64,000 nucleotides of DNA, from contig CM035156.1 in NCBI GenBank assembly GCA_020205615.1, forward strand, positions 14,018,123 through 14,082,122. The letters are read 5' to 3'. The translations under genes and the position numbers were made by a program. Source of the stretch: Panax quinquefolius (Eukaryota > Streptophyta > Magnoliopsida > Apiales > Araliaceae). Under the pieces are notes generated by a model. The model ran no database searches, was not told the DNA's origin, and saw only the letters and a program-made list of their open reading frames with translations. Shown one piece after another: positions 1 through 11,640 of the stretch. How positions within the stretch are numbered: the first letter of the stretch is position 1; the number at the start of each line of letters is the position of its first letter.

Positions 1-2065
1 CAGCTTCCAAGAATGAACCCATTTTGAAATACCTTGCTTTGAAAACTCGAGTAACCAACAATGTTGGATTATTAATAAGTCTCCAACTCTGCTTTCTTAA
101 CATTGCAAAGATTAAAATTGTGTAAATTCGAAAGCCCATACCACCGCGCTCTTTCCGAATGCATAATTTCTCCCACCGCTACAACGAATCCCGCACTTTC
201 TTGCCTCGAACCCCACCAAAAATTATTCATCATTCTCTCCAACTCATCGCAAAGATCGATTTGGAAGTAAAATGTACACATGATATAACTTGGAATCGCT
301 TGAATAATGATTTCAATAACACCTCCTTACCCGCACGAGAGAGAAAATTAAACTTCCAAATTTATAAAATCTTTTCCAAGCCTTCTCTTTGACATAAGCA
401 AAAACCGAGGCTTTATTTCTACCCACTAGAGAAGGGGCTCCAAGATACTTCCCATGATTAGTACATATCGGTACATTCAATGAAGTTGCAATAGTTTGTG
501 ATAATTCTCTATCAACATTAGGACTAAAAAGAATTGAGGATTTATGAAAATTAACTTTCTGGCCCGACGCCTCCTCGTATAAATGCAGACAAGTTTTTAA
601 AACAGTACATTCCTCCAAATTTGCACGAAAAAATAGAAAACTATCATCGGCAAAGAATAAATGAGAAACTATTGGAGCATTCTTAGCTACCTAGCATCCA
701 TGAATTTTCCCTTCACACTCATACCAAGTAAGAATAGATGAAAGTCCCTTCGCACAAAGTAAGAACAAATACGGAGAAATTGGATCCCCTTGCCTGAGAC
801 CCCGGTGCGGAATAATATCAGGAATGACATGACCCGAACTTACCACCGAGTATTTAACTGTAGTGACAAACAGCATCACAAGTCTAACCCACTGTGAAGC
901 AAAACCAAGCTTTAACATAACTCTCTCAAGAAAATACCATTCCACCCTATCATAAGCTTTGGCCATATCAATTTTCAACGATGCATATCCATGCTTACCT
1001 TGACGTTTCCTCTTCAAATAATGCCCTACTTCAAATGCTATCATCACATTGTCTATTATCAATCTCCCCTAAATAAAAGCACTCTAAGATTCCGACACCA
1101 CCGAGTTTAAGACATTCTTCAATCTATTTGCTAAAACTTTCGTCATAATTTTAATAATCACATTGCACAGCGAAATCGGTCTCAACTCGGTCATCTTCAT
1201 CGGCTTCTTAACTTTTGGGATAAGAACTATATTAGTATCTTTTAACCCATCCGAAAGAAAACAACCATTCAGACACGTTAAACATGCCTCCGTTACTTGT
1301 ACACCAACTTCGTCCCAATATGTTTGATAAAAGCATGGGTTGAAACCATCAGGACCCGGACTCTTATCCGGATGCATAGACTTGATGGCTACATGTACTT
1401 CAATAGCAGTAAAAGGACGAGTTAATATAACATTTTGTTCTGGCGTCACCTTTGTACAAATTGCTTTTAAAATTTCGTTATCAGCTGCACCTCCTGATTG
1501 AAACAAAATTTGATGCTCATTATTACTTCAATACCCAATACCTTCCTAATCAACTAAATTTGTGATAGTATTTTTACGTTTACGCGCTGATGCATAAAGG
1601 TGAAAATATTTACTATTCACATCCCCATTCTTAAGCCAGAATATCTTGGACCTTTGTTTTCAAAAGTTCGCTCGTTGTTGTAGAAGCCGAGTAAGCTGGA
1701 CCTGTTCCTCCAACACAATTGCTTGGTGAACATCATCGCGATACTGTTTAAGGGTTAAGATACGATTCCTGCTTCTCTTAATATCAGCATTAAAACGAGC
1801 TCTCAATTTTTTGCCCCAAGAAAATAGCTCCGACCCACAGATATTTAGGCGCAACCGAATATCCAGCGTAACCCCTGATTGCCACCCTCGCTGAACCACC
1901 TCCTTACAATCAGCTTCAAGACACCAACTATTCTCAAACTTGAATTTTCTAATCCCCTGTGATACTTACTCTCCAAAAGTCAGCACAATTGCAGAGTGGT
2001 CAAACGAAACCACAGCAATAGAATAATAAAATAGATTGATCCAAGACTGAGAACACACAACGTAG
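1..2065 (-). pseudogene. LINE (L1-type non-LTR retrotransposon) ORF2 fragment, 5'-truncated and cut by the window edge
   Basis: Translated leftwards, the region gives the end of the endonuclease domain (FDHSAIVL, about 1,970-2,010), then the linker typical of plant LINE ORF2 (IFWLKNGD followed by KYFH, about 1,580-1,650). The reverse transcriptase follows: KSPGPDGF (about 1,340-1,370), ELRPISLCNV, MAKAYDRVEW (about 930-970), RQGDPISPYLF (about 750-800), the catalytic box FADDS (about 640-655) and the downstream segment CDELERMMNNFWWGS (about 210-270). ORF2 would copy the element by target-primed reverse transcription. The copy is dead: a stop follows KIHGC near 690 and the frame shifts near 310, 1,080 and 1,510. 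Recognisable coding sequence ends near 2,065, which fits the usual 5' truncation of LINEs. The 3' end lies left of the window. Family assignment is secure; the exact 5' boundary is not. Confidence 0.9.
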
Positions 2066-2608
2066 GGAATTAATTTTTTGTTACATATTATAGAGACGCT
2101 AAATATAAAATAATTGTTGTTAAAGTTTTGTACCAGTCACGGTTAATTTAGCTACAGCTTTAAAAGACATCAGAGATAAAATAAATTAGACTTTAAAATC
2201 GGCATTTAGAGCTTTAAAAGACATTACTAAAATTAGAGATATAATTAATTTTTGAGGTCAAATAATAACATATTAAATTTTAAAATTGACATGACTCATA
2301 AAAGTTTAGAATAAAATAAATTTGGTGATTAATAATTTTTGCTATATACTATATAATTATAATAATTATATCAACTAAATTTAAATAAATTTACACAAAT
2401 TTTAAATTTAATATGTCGTTGTTTAACATATTGTCATGACATTTATTCATTAATTTTTAAATCTAAATATTATACTCATGAAACCTTTATATATATATAT
2501 ATTTTTTTATTTTTTTTTGGCTGTTGATTTTTTTTGGATCCAGCCGAAATTTTAACAGGTCAAAAATGGGTTGCTCCACACAATCGGTTCCTCTCAGTAG
2601 ATGGATCT

Positions 2609-2654
<46 letters not shown>

Positions 2655-2957
2655 TATAGAATAATTTGAATTAGTTATTTTTTGGCATAAATTAATTGAG
2701 ACCCAAAATAAGTCCTTATTATTTTTTTAATTATTTACATGGAACTTATATTAAACAAACTTTTAAATTGTTTGATGTTAGAAAATCCAAAAAAAAAAAA
2801 AAGTAAAAAAGTAAACAAAGCAGAAATAGTACATATCTATATTCAATTCAAGAAAATAACACAATAAAAATGTAAAATAAGGAGATAACAACCTTTGGGC
2901 GCTATTACTTTTGATCACGCGCGTCCATAGCGATACATGTGGGATTTCCTTGCATCC
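2066..2957. other. AT-rich intergenic spacer, no gene seen
   Basis: Nearly 0.9 kb of very AT-rich DNA between the LINE and the first LTR retrotransposon. It holds an (AT)n tract, A and T homopolymers, and a repeated AGCTTTAAAAGACAT segment near 2,156-2,220. No open frame with recognisable protein content was found on either strand. The last five bases (2,953-2,957, CATCC) are the left target-site duplication of element A. Confidence 0.7.
2611..2650. repeat. (AT)20 microsatellite
   Basis: An uninterrupted run of about 20 AT dinucleotides in non-coding DNA. It is probably length-polymorphic. Confidence 0.95.
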
Positions 2958-3626
2958 TGTTGGGTCATGATATTTTTTTTTTTTTAGGTAAAGTGTATTA
3001 GCCTACTCTTTTTTAATTAATCTATTGGGCCTTTATTAGTGAACCATGGAAGTCTTTAAGCCAGCTTATCTTATTATTTTCATTCGACTTATAAGATCGA
3101 ATTGATCAAATTGGGTCGATCCTTTGGACATTTTAATATCTATTATTTTGACTTCATGATGATGAAAAAAGCATGACGGTTGACTAGAACTCGCCATGCA
3201 TTAATGTGGATGGGATCATAATCGTACGGCTAATGGAAAACAAAGGACCAAAAGCAAAGGATAAACTACATGCGATCAAGCAGAACCCATCGAGATCAAA
3301 GGGGTGTCGGTAGTAGTGGTGCTTACGAAAGAATCCGAAAAAAGAGAGTATAACTTAGCAAGAAGTCTTCACAAAGAGGTGCGTTCTCATACACTTCTTC
3401 ATTCGTAATCACGAGGCACACGGAGAATTATTATTATCTCTCTCTCTCAATACACTAGGCGTTATAGCCTCCATATCGATAAACCTCAGGAACACATTTA
3501 TCGACTCTCACGCTGAAGCTATCCCCGACGGAACCGCCGCGAGCTTGTGGTGTTCTTCGTGTTTACATCTCAGAGATCGTGACGTCTTACGTGATTGGGA
3601 CGTGGCGAAAGATCTTGGCGTTAACA
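2958..3626 (+). repeat. 5' LTR of element A
   Basis: 669 bp, TG...CA ends (TGTTGGGTCATGATATT to GGCGTTAACA). It matches the 673-bp LTR at 25,506-26,178 and both LTRs of element B over its whole length, with many small differences. A perfect CATCC duplication abuts its left edge. Confidence 0.92.
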
Positions 3627-3650
3627 TCAGCGCTAGAAGGAGGGCTTTTT
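3627..3650 (+). other. Candidate primer-binding site of element A
   Basis: The bases directly after the 5' LTR (TCAGCGCTAGAAGGAGGG) sit where the tRNA primer site must lie. The equivalent place in element B reads TCAAGCTGAAGGAGGG, so the site is conserved but mutated. The primer tRNA was not identified. Confidence 0.4.
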
Positions 3651-3679
3651 TTCAATCACAATTGTTTAACTTACTTCTA

Positions 3680-5460
3680 AGATGATGAGGAGTAGAGATG
3701 GTTCATCACCGCCAGATTTCAAAGATAAAGGACCGCTTTGGGTCCTTCTAAAAGTGCTCACGAAAGCACGGCTTCTAAACACAACTCAGGAGAACTTCGT
3801 CCGAAGATCCATGGTGGAGCCAGACGGAAGTTGGTTTTCAACGCTGATAAGGGGCGTGATCCCGATCGGGAGCGGGAAGGTTCGGCCACCGGGACTCATC
3901 GCCAAGTGGTCAAGAAGACGAGCCGCCAAGTTGGCGAGGATGGCGACGGGCGCGAGATAAGGCTTTGGAGGTTCTGTTAAAACAAAGGGAAGATATAGCC
4001 GAACAAATGCTTCGGGTGGATGAGTTGAGGGACGAAGCATCTAGTCATGTTCATTCCGAGAAAGACGGAGTAGGCATAAGGAGATACCCCGTCGGAAAGG
4101 TAAGGAGCCGGAACATTCTATGCATGTGTCCAGGGATCGTTCTCACAGTAGGAGGAGATCGAAGAGCAGAACGCCCTTGGCCTCGAAGAAGGCACTGATA
4201 GTCGTTGGATCAATTCATCGCGACGATGAAAGACGAAGAAGCAGGTCGAGAGAAATCGCGTGCGAAAACCCGGGGAGAGTACCGACACAACCGTTTCTCA
4301 TCGCGAGGATGAGATTATACGCCTAATAAATCAAGAAGTCCCACAAGGCGTTGGGATCGGCAGGGAAAGGTCGATCCATTCCAAGGCCTAACGTCGCTCG
4401 AAAGAGAGATCTCATCACAACCCGAAGGTGTTGATTTTCTGGTAAAGGAGTTGAAAGAACTCCGAAAACAGTTGGCTGAGGTCCAACAGGTGAAGGACAC
4501 TCCTGGAAAGAAGGCGTCCCCTTTTTCCTCCGATATTCTCAAGGAGAAGGCAGATATTACCAAAAAGTTACCTCGTATGGAAAGCTATGATGGGTCCGGA
4601 GATCCTTATGACCATAGTCAGGCGTTTGACCGGCTAATGGATTACTATGACTTCACTGATGCTGCCAAGTGTCACACTTTTGTCACGACGTTGAGAAAAG
4701 ACGCAAGACAGTGGATGGGGACTTTACCATCGGATTCGATTTCCTCGTGGACCGAACTTTGTGATAAGTTCCATGCACGTTTTGGAAGCAACCAAGAAGG
4801 GAAAGCTTCAGTGCTTTTTTAAGACACAGTCCCATTCACCAATGAATCTTTAGCCAATATGTAAAGAGGTTTAGGGAAGCGGTCGGTCAGGTATCCGATC
4901 TTAATGATCTCCAAGCTGTTGGTTTGTTCCAGAATGGGCTAGATCTGGTTAAATCGGAGAAATTAGTAAAGAAGTTGATGTTTCACCATCCGAAAAGCCT
5001 CAGCGAAGCCTTCGACAAGCGCAGAGGGCTATATTATTGTAGAAGAGGCTATGAATAGTCCAAGAATCCTTCTTTGAGCCGCTTAAAGGAGGTAGAGGTT
5101 CCCAAGATTGATGTTGATCAGAGAAGAGTGGGAGGGTACAACCAAGGGGCAGAAGGTAGTTCGAAGAAATACAAGAACTCGTGTGGCGACAAGGCGCGAT
5201 CAGACACCTATTTTTACCCGAAGGTTAATAAGGTCTACACCCAATTGAATACGGAAAGGTCGATAATTTTGGATCAGATCGAAACCAGCCTTTCTTTGAG
5301 CCACCTCGTGATAATTACAGAACGGGACACGGCAACCCTCGCAAATACTGTGGTTATCATCAAGCTGCTGGTCATGACACTAATGAGTGTTGTAATCTAA
5401 AGGATTTTGTGGAGAGCAAGGTTAAAAGCGGCTTGCTGATTCAATATGTGGCTGAGAAGG
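3680..5460 (+). pseudogene. gag region of element A (capsid and zinc knuckle), frame-broken
   Basis: Gag packages the retrotransposon RNA into particles. The N-terminal part is rich in Arg/Ser dipeptides (RDRSHSRRRSKSRTP, about 4,126-4,170, and RRRSRSREI further on). The capsid core follows at 4,451-5,050 (KLPRMESYDGSGDPYDHSQA, then DARQWMGTLP and DKFHARFG), with a frameshift near 4,820. The C-terminal zinc knuckle at about 5,342-5,396 has the form CGYHQAAGHDTNEC (Cx2Hx4Hx4C), a variant of the usual CCHC. Several frame changes (near 3,960, 4,320, 4,820 and 5,400) stop it being one polypeptide. Family assignment rests on the conserved core and the match to element B. Confidence 0.85.
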
Positions 5461-6239
5461 ACCGCCAGGGATCGCAGGTTATCAATCGTACTGTTCAAAC
5501 GGTTCAAGTACCACCCATTCAAAATGCTCCAATACCACCGCCAAGGCAAGTCGTTGATGTAATAACTGGTGGGTCTGTTGGGAAGTTAGTAGGGAAGAAG
5601 AGGAGGTCTTATCTTGATTCGGTCATGTCAGTGACAGATGCTACCCTGAAGATTGACAGGCCTTTTCCAGGAACCGTTATATCATTTACGGATGCGGATT
5701 ATCCTTCGGAGCCCATCGAACCGCACGAAGGGGCATTGGTGATCACAGCGCAAGTAGGCTCGGTGGATGTGAAACGCATGATGATAGATAATGGGTCTTC
5801 GGTGGACATTCTTTATGCCCGTGCTTTTCAGAGGATGCATCTCGATGGGCACAAAATAGAGGTTGGACAGGAGGCTCCTCTATATGGTTTCGGCAACGAC
5901 CCAGTCAAAGTGGCGGGCACTATTGAACTCCCTTATCTTCTAAGGCCCCTCGGTGAGTAGAGATAACTCAGAAATTTTATGTTGTGCATGTGGATTCACT
6001 TACAACGCCATTCTCGATGACTTACGCTGATGACTCTTGTTCAAGTTGTGACTTTCATCCCACATTTCAAAATCAAATTCCCCACAGCGCATGGAGTAGG
6101 AGAGGTGATGGGTGATTTAGACCTGGCCCGGCGATGTTATCGGAATGCTGTTATTTCATCCGGAATGGGGGTTAGTAAACAGAAAAAGACGATGGCAATT
6201 GAGATTGAACCCTTCACCGAGAACAGCTCAGAACCCTTG
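5461..6239 (+). pseudogene. Retroviral-type aspartic protease region of element A, cut by element N
   Basis: The aspartic protease that would process Gag-Pol. The frame runs to about 5,960 and contains the active-site segment MMIDNGSSVDILYA, where DNGS takes the place of the usual D-S/T-G. This is followed by the flap-like region VGQEAPLYGFGNDPV. A frameshift near 5,960 passes into the protease-RT connector (DLDLARRCYRNAV, about 6,116-6,155; MAIEIEPFTE). The frame is then broken at 6,239 by the chromovirus insertion. The connector resumes at 18,568 beyond the CCTTG duplication. Element B retains the same connector uninterrupted at 30,026-30,508. Confidence 0.85.
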
Positions 6240-7321
6240 TGTGATGCCCCCAAAATTAGGTATACATCACCCATCTTGGGTCGCCACTTACATGGTACAG
6301 AATTTAAATACAACTTAATACATAAACTGTGACTTTAAATACAAATATCGTCTACTAGATATTATACAAACTCAAAAAGGAGTACTCATTACAATTATTA
6401 TCACACTATTTTTTACGTAATAAATGAGGACTACTAATGCTATCTTCGGACCATCACTCGTTTCCGACTCGTCTCCAAATTATATTCTCATTTCACAGAG
6501 AGAAAAGGTGAAAAAAAGGGTGAGCTCAACTAGCCCAAGAAGAAATATTATGACTAAGATAATGCGTAATAAATTATCAATAGTCTTCAACAATGTTAAA
6601 CCGATAAAATACAATAGACAACCAGGTTTAATCACAATGAATATACAATCCATTAAAAGAGTCAAGTAGAAAATAAAGTCTACTATCTTTTAGGTTTTAA
6701 AAGGTTTTTCATCATTTGCTTATAAATGAGACTCAAACTTTAATAAATATTCCACATCATTGAATCACCTCTGCACTACTACCCAAGGGTATTCTTTAGT
6801 ATCACGACCACAATTATTCATGCACTACGGCCAAGAATATTTGTGTATTCATTAATGGTCATGATCATGCCAACAACTCATCCATCAATGCACTACTACC
6901 ACCGAGGATTTTTACCACATCATTTGTAACATTACTATTAACGATTACAATCGAATAGTCTCTCGTCATAATCATACCAAGTCCATCTATGCACTACAAA
7001 GCCACGTATGACTTTTAAAAAAAATATAAACATGAGGATGATGACAATGATATAAGAATTCAATAAAACAAGTTCAAGAATTATTTTATCCGTAAATTAG
7101 TAACGTCCAAATTATCAATATGATCTCGCTTTTGTAGAGTAAAATTCAAGAATGATCGGAAGAATATTTTCACGAAAAGATCTCGGATGAAACGCAAATA
7201 TCAAGGATATTCCACTAATTTCATGGAGTATAAAGTCAAAGTTTTAACCAACCGGGTATAATAAAGAATGGAATAACAAAAGAAATCACCATACGCATGC
7301 GATAGAATCAAATGCATAAAC

Positions 7322-7640
7322 GTTATTCCAATGTAATAATAAATAACTAAACCCGTGTCGGTGAAATTCACACCGGCAGATGTTCCAACAGAATAATAAA
7401 GATGGAACTGCATCCTGTGTAAAACACACGATAGGATATTCCAACAGAATAATAAAGATTTTAACCAGTCCTGTGTAAAACACACGCATGTGATGTTCCA
7501 ACGTAATAATAAAGATTTTAACCAGTCCTGTAAAACACATGCATGTGATGTTCCAACAGTAATAATAAAGATTTTAACCAGTCCCGTGTAAAACACACGA
7601 TGTGATGTTCCAATGGAATAATAGAAGAATGTCACCAAGT
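7322..7640 (-). repeat. 55-59 bp tandem array in the left LTR of element N
   Basis: About five and a half units. The common phrases are TGTTCCAACAGAATAATAAAG and GTCCTGTAAAACACACGCATG, with unit starts at about 7,322, 7,381, 7,437, 7,494, 7,549 and 7,606. Equivalent arrays lie at about 17,100-17,400 (right LTR) and, inverted, at about 15,055-15,350 (element S). The array creates long repetitive open frames that are not genes. Confidence 0.85.
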
Positions 7641-7874
7641 ATAGGAGGGTAAACCATGATACAAAGTTATTCCAATGTAATAATAAGCAATGGAATAACA
7701 ACAGCCTTTCTTCATGAATAAGAAAGAATAACACCCCTTACTTTTGGTAGGAGATTGAATACTTACAGACGATTGTAGTAACAAAATACTCTTCTTCTTC
7801 TTCTCTCTTATTCTTTCTATACTTTCTCTCTATAGCTTGAATGAATTAAGTGAAAATAATGAAGCCCTAGGCCT

Positions 7875-7884
7875 CTATTTATAG
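7875..7884 (-). promoter_or_regulatory. LTR TATA box of element N
   Basis: Minus-strand CTATAAATAG, a canonical plant TATA element. It is followed by a C/T-poor leader, and the same motif recurs at 17,648-17,657 in the right LTR. A related CTATAAATAA stands at 14,760-14,769 (+) in element S. Inferred core promoter; no transcript evidence. Confidence 0.6.
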
Positions 7885-8015
7885 AAGATTTCTAAACTTA
7901 AGACCGCCGTGTGAAAAGGCGAGTGGCTTGACGAATCGGTTTGGACGCTTTGTAATGTGAAACGACAAGTGGTTCGGCGCTCAGTAATGTGAAACAACAA
8001 GTGGTTCGACGTCTG

Positions 8016-8175
8016 GTAAAGGTAATTACTATTAACGAAGGTAAATACTATTCACGAAGGTAAATATTATTCACAAGGGTAATTACTATTGACGAAGGTA
8101 ATTACTATTGACAAAGGTAAATACTATTCACAAGGGTAATTACTATTGACGAAGGTAAATACTATCGACGAAGAG
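8016..8175 (-). repeat. About 20-bp tandem array in the left LTR of element N
   Basis: Roughly eight units of the type AAGGTAAATACTATTGACG with small variations, lying upstream of the TATA box in LTR (minus) orientation. The array is repeated at about 17,785-17,945 in the right LTR. It is absent from the matching part of element S. Confidence 0.85.
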
Positions 8176-8789
8176 ACTCTTAGATGATGACATATATGCC
8201 CCCATAAAATAATCAAACTTACCACAAATCATAACACATATTTAATCTTTCAACAATTATTAATCATTTATAACTCATGTCGTCTCAATTATTGATTTAA
8301 TACTATAACATATTATACGTATGATACTTGTGACAATAATTGAATCAATAATATAAGAGATATGATGCAAAGAATTATCAGAAGTAATAATTGAAAGATA
8401 AATTGAGTGACTTCTCACGTAAGCATCAATAATCAATCTGGTGTGCTACTATGCAACCACGCCAGACATCTTGTACTTTTTACCACCGGTAGTTCAACAG
8501 CTTTAATTCGGTAACACCTCCGTTATTTTTATAAAATATTTTTGTCGCTTTCTCGATCAATCCGATAATTACATTATGGGGTCCACCAATGATTGAGCCA
8601 TTATACTGAATATTCCCTAACAAAAAGAATATTCCCCACCAAACGAATATTTTATAACAACTTGCATACTTTTGCAAAATTTATAAATATTACCCACAAC
8701 TATAACATTATATCAAATTTATTCCATAATATTTAAAAATAATATTTATAGAAAAATTCATCTTTATTTATAAAAGCTGGGGTCTTACA

Positions 8790-8803
8790 ACCTCCCTTTC
8801 TTA
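8790..8803 (-). other. Polypurine tract of element N
   Basis: The minus strand reads AAGAAAGGGAGGT directly before the LTR start TGTAAGACC. This is the primer position for plus-strand DNA synthesis, and it fixes the orientation of the element. Confidence 0.8.
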
Positions 8804-8805
8804 TG

Positions 8806-10100
8806 AAATTTCGCCCTCGAAATTAGGGTACGTACCTGGTATGTCGAAGAGGTAAGGATACCTTGATTTCATTTCGATTCTAACTCCCAAGTCATTTCCT
8901 CAACATCGTGGTTCCTCCACAAAACTTTGACTTGAGATATAACCTCGAGCGTAGAATATGTTCCTTCTTATCCAAAATTTGAACAGAACCTCTTCATACG
9001 TCCAAATCTTCCGCTATTTCGTCCGGTTCTAACTCAATAATATGGTTCGGTCTTTCACATATTTACGTAACATAGATATGTGAAAAAACGTTATGAACAC
9101 GAGACATATTTGGCGAAAGCGAGTCTATAGGCCACGCCTCCTACTCGATCGAGGATTAAAATGGACCGATGAATCGAGGATTAAGTTTTCCTCTCTTTCC
9201 AAATCTTGTAACTCCTTTCCATGGAAGCAACTCTTAACAACATACATGATCTCCTATATCGTATTCCACGTCCTTTCGATGAAGATCAAGATAACTCTTT
9301 TATCGATTTTGTGAGGTTTTTATACGTTGTTTGATCATTTGAATCTTTTCCGTAGTCATACGTATCAACTCCTATCCCCAACAACGTTGCTTCACCCACC
9401 TCATCCCAAAGATACCGGAGAACGACACTTTCTTCCATACAATGCTTCGAATGGAGCCATGCCAATACTTGCTTGATAACTGTTGTTGTGGAAAACTCCA
9501 CCAATGGTAAGAACTTGTCCCAACTCCTTGAAATCAAGGACACAGAGTCTTAATAGATCTTCAAGAGTTTGAATAGTCCTCTCCGATCGTCCGTCTCGTC
9601 TGAGGATGATATATGCGAAGCTAAATCGTAAGTCTGTGCCCATAGCTTTTTGCAAACTAACCCAAAATCGTGAAGTGAATCTTGGGTCTCGATCGAAACT
9701 ATGGATACCCCAGATACCATGCGATCTTACAATCTCGTTTATGTCATATACTGACGAGGACGTTCAAGTGTATAAGTTTCTCGTATCGGTAAGAAATGAG
9801 CAGACTTGGTCAATCTATCAACAATGACCCAAATCGCATCAATGCCTTGAGAAACCTTAGGAAGACCGGTAACGAAATCCATGGTAATGTGCTCCCACTT
9901 CCATTCTGGAATTTCAAGTGGTTGCAATGGACCTTTTGGTACTTGATGTTCCGCTTTAACTCGTTGACAAGTTAGACACCTTGAGATAAACAACGCTATC
10001 TCTCTCTCTTCATATTGCTCCACCAAAATGTATGATTTAATATCACGACGATACATTTGGTACTCCTGAGATGGATTGCAAATGGTGTGTTGTGCGCCCC
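8806..10100 (-). pseudogene. Integrase and C-terminal chromodomain of element N, frame-broken
   Basis: Integrase inserts the cDNA; the chromodomain is known in chromoviruses to direct insertion towards modified chromatin. From right to left: a HHCC-type N-terminal piece (MYRRDIKS, then CLTCQRVKAEH, about 9,950-10,050); the catalytic core with WKWEHITMDFVTGLP (first Asp, about 9,870-9,915); GRSERTIQTLEDLLR and NNSYQASIGMAPFEALYGRK (about 9,420-9,600). The chromodomain tail holds VKVLWRNHDVEEMTWELES (about 8,880-8,935), and after a frameshift RYPYLFDIPGTYPNFEGEIS ending in a stop just before the PPT. Several frameshifts, notably between 9,060 and 9,400, destroy the frame. Confidence 0.88.
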
Positions 10101-10439
10101 ATCATGATATTATACTTTAAATCGTAATCGTTAAGAACACAAAGTCCGGAGTTGACTCAAGTATTCCTTCTTCATCGATTCTTGCTTCCTAAGATAGAAC
10201 CTTCTTGCACTTTCTTCTTCATACGCATCGCCTCCGTGTCCAGTAGCTTGAGCGAATTTAACTTTATCGATTAAAGTCGGTTCTACTCAGTATACTCGCT
10301 TATCATCACACGCGTCCCCCAGAGTCTTTAACTCTATCTCCATCCTTTGCAAGTCACACAAAATGGGCCTTTCGTTGACAATATCGCGCTTTCGTGCTTG
10401 CGTATGATTTTCTACTCAATGCGCCGCCTACCACGCTCG

Positions 10440-11640
10440 CTTTTCGGGATGGTATTGGATGGTATGATCATAATCTTTCAACAGCTTCAAGCCAACGTCG
10501 TTGTCGCATGTTGAGTTCCTTTTGAGTGAAGAAATATTTGAGGCTTTTATGATCCGTAAAGATCTCCACTTTCTCCCCATACAAGTAATGCCTCCAAATT
10601 TTAAGTCAAGAAGACAACAAATGCTAACTCTAGATCATGAGTAGGATAATTCCTCTCATATTCTTTGAGTTGTCGCGAGGCATAAAGCTATTACTTTTCC
10701 ATGTTGCATGAGAACACATCCCAACCTTTTCGCGAAGCATCATCAGAGATGACAAATCCTCCGAGCCGGATGGTATTGTCGTAACAGTCTTTGAAATAAG
10801 TCTCCTCTTGAGTTCTTGAAAACCCTTCTCACATTCTTCGCTCCAACCGAACTTTGTATCTTTCCGAGTCACCGAAGTCGATGGAATAGCGATTCGAGAA
10901 AATCCTTCCACGAATCTCCGATAATAACCAAATAAACCGAGAAAGCTACGTGACTTCTATCATCGATTTAGGTTGTTCCCACTTTGAATAGCTTCAATCT
11001 TTCTTTGGGTCAACAGATATTCCATGACTTGATACCACGTGCCCAAGGAATGCAACTTCTTCAAGCCGAACTCACATTTCTTCAACTTGGCATAAAGCTT
11101 ATATTCACGAAGCTTTTGGAGTGTCGACCTCAAGTGTTGCTTCATGATCTTCACGGCTTTTGGAATAAATAAGGATGTCATCAATAAAGACGACCACAAA
11201 GTGATCTAAATATTCCTTGAATACTCGGTTCATCATATCCATGAAGGCAAAGAGGAGCATTAGTCAATCCAAAGGACATGACTAGGAATTCATAATGCCC
11301 GCATCGAGTTCGGCCGCCGCCTTTGGAATGTCGGTGATTCTCTAATCTTCAATTGGTGATATCCTAACGAAGATCAATCTTTGAAAAGAATTTGGCTCCT
11401 TGCAAATCGTCAAACAGTCATCAATACGTGGCAATGGATACCTATTTTTGATGGTGACATGATTCAACTCCCGATAATCAATACAAAGTCGCATACTCCC
11501 ATCTTTTTTCTTCTTCACGAATAGAATAGGAGCACCCCAAGGAGAAGTACTAGGGCGAATAAAGCCAATGTCTAACAATTTCTGCAGTTGGGTCTTTAAC
11601 TCCACGAAGTTCAATAGAGCCATTCGATATGGGGCTTTGG
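10440..11640 (-). pseudogene. Reverse transcriptase and RNase H of element N, frame-broken
   Basis: RT copies the RNA and RNase H removes it. Visible on the minus strand: [20 protein letters not shown], then [11 protein letters not shown] and [11 protein letters not shown] (about 11,410-11,560); a decayed catalytic region around 11,170-11,200; the thumb segment LYAKLKKCEFGLKK (about 11,040-11,100); and the RNase H connector FGWSEECEKGFQELK (about 10,800-10,860). RNase H proper contains [20 protein letters not shown] (about 10,510-10,570). At least five frame changes separate these pieces. The 340 bp between 10,100 and 10,440 should be the RNase H-integrase linker but shows no clear motif. Confidence 0.87.

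Larger units (their letters stand above)
6240..8789 (-). repeat. 3' LTR of element N (left LTR)
   Basis: 2,550 bp, TG...CA ends. It pairs with the right LTR, whose two pieces (13,629-14,023 and 16,411-18,562) sum to nearly the same length (about 2,547 bp). It contains two internal tandem arrays and a TATA box. On the + strand it reads TGTGATGCCCCC at its left end and GGGGTCTTACA at its right end. Confidence 0.92.

Noticed and set aside
7322..7640. Regularly spaced repeats suggestive of a CRISPR-like array
   Set aside because: Units are directly adjacent without unique spacers, they lie in an LTR, and the window is plant nuclear DNA.
7201..7734. Long minus-strand frame with repeated CFTGLVKIF-like units, resembling a repeat protein
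   Set aside because: It is the translation of the 55-59 bp tandem array within the LTR of element N. The same pattern appears in several frames and in all three LTR copies, which is the mark of repeat DNA, not protein selection.
9093..9314. Plus-strand frame inside element N
   Set aside because: It is antisense to the decayed integrase C-terminal region, whose minus-strand reading matches known chromovirus motifs.
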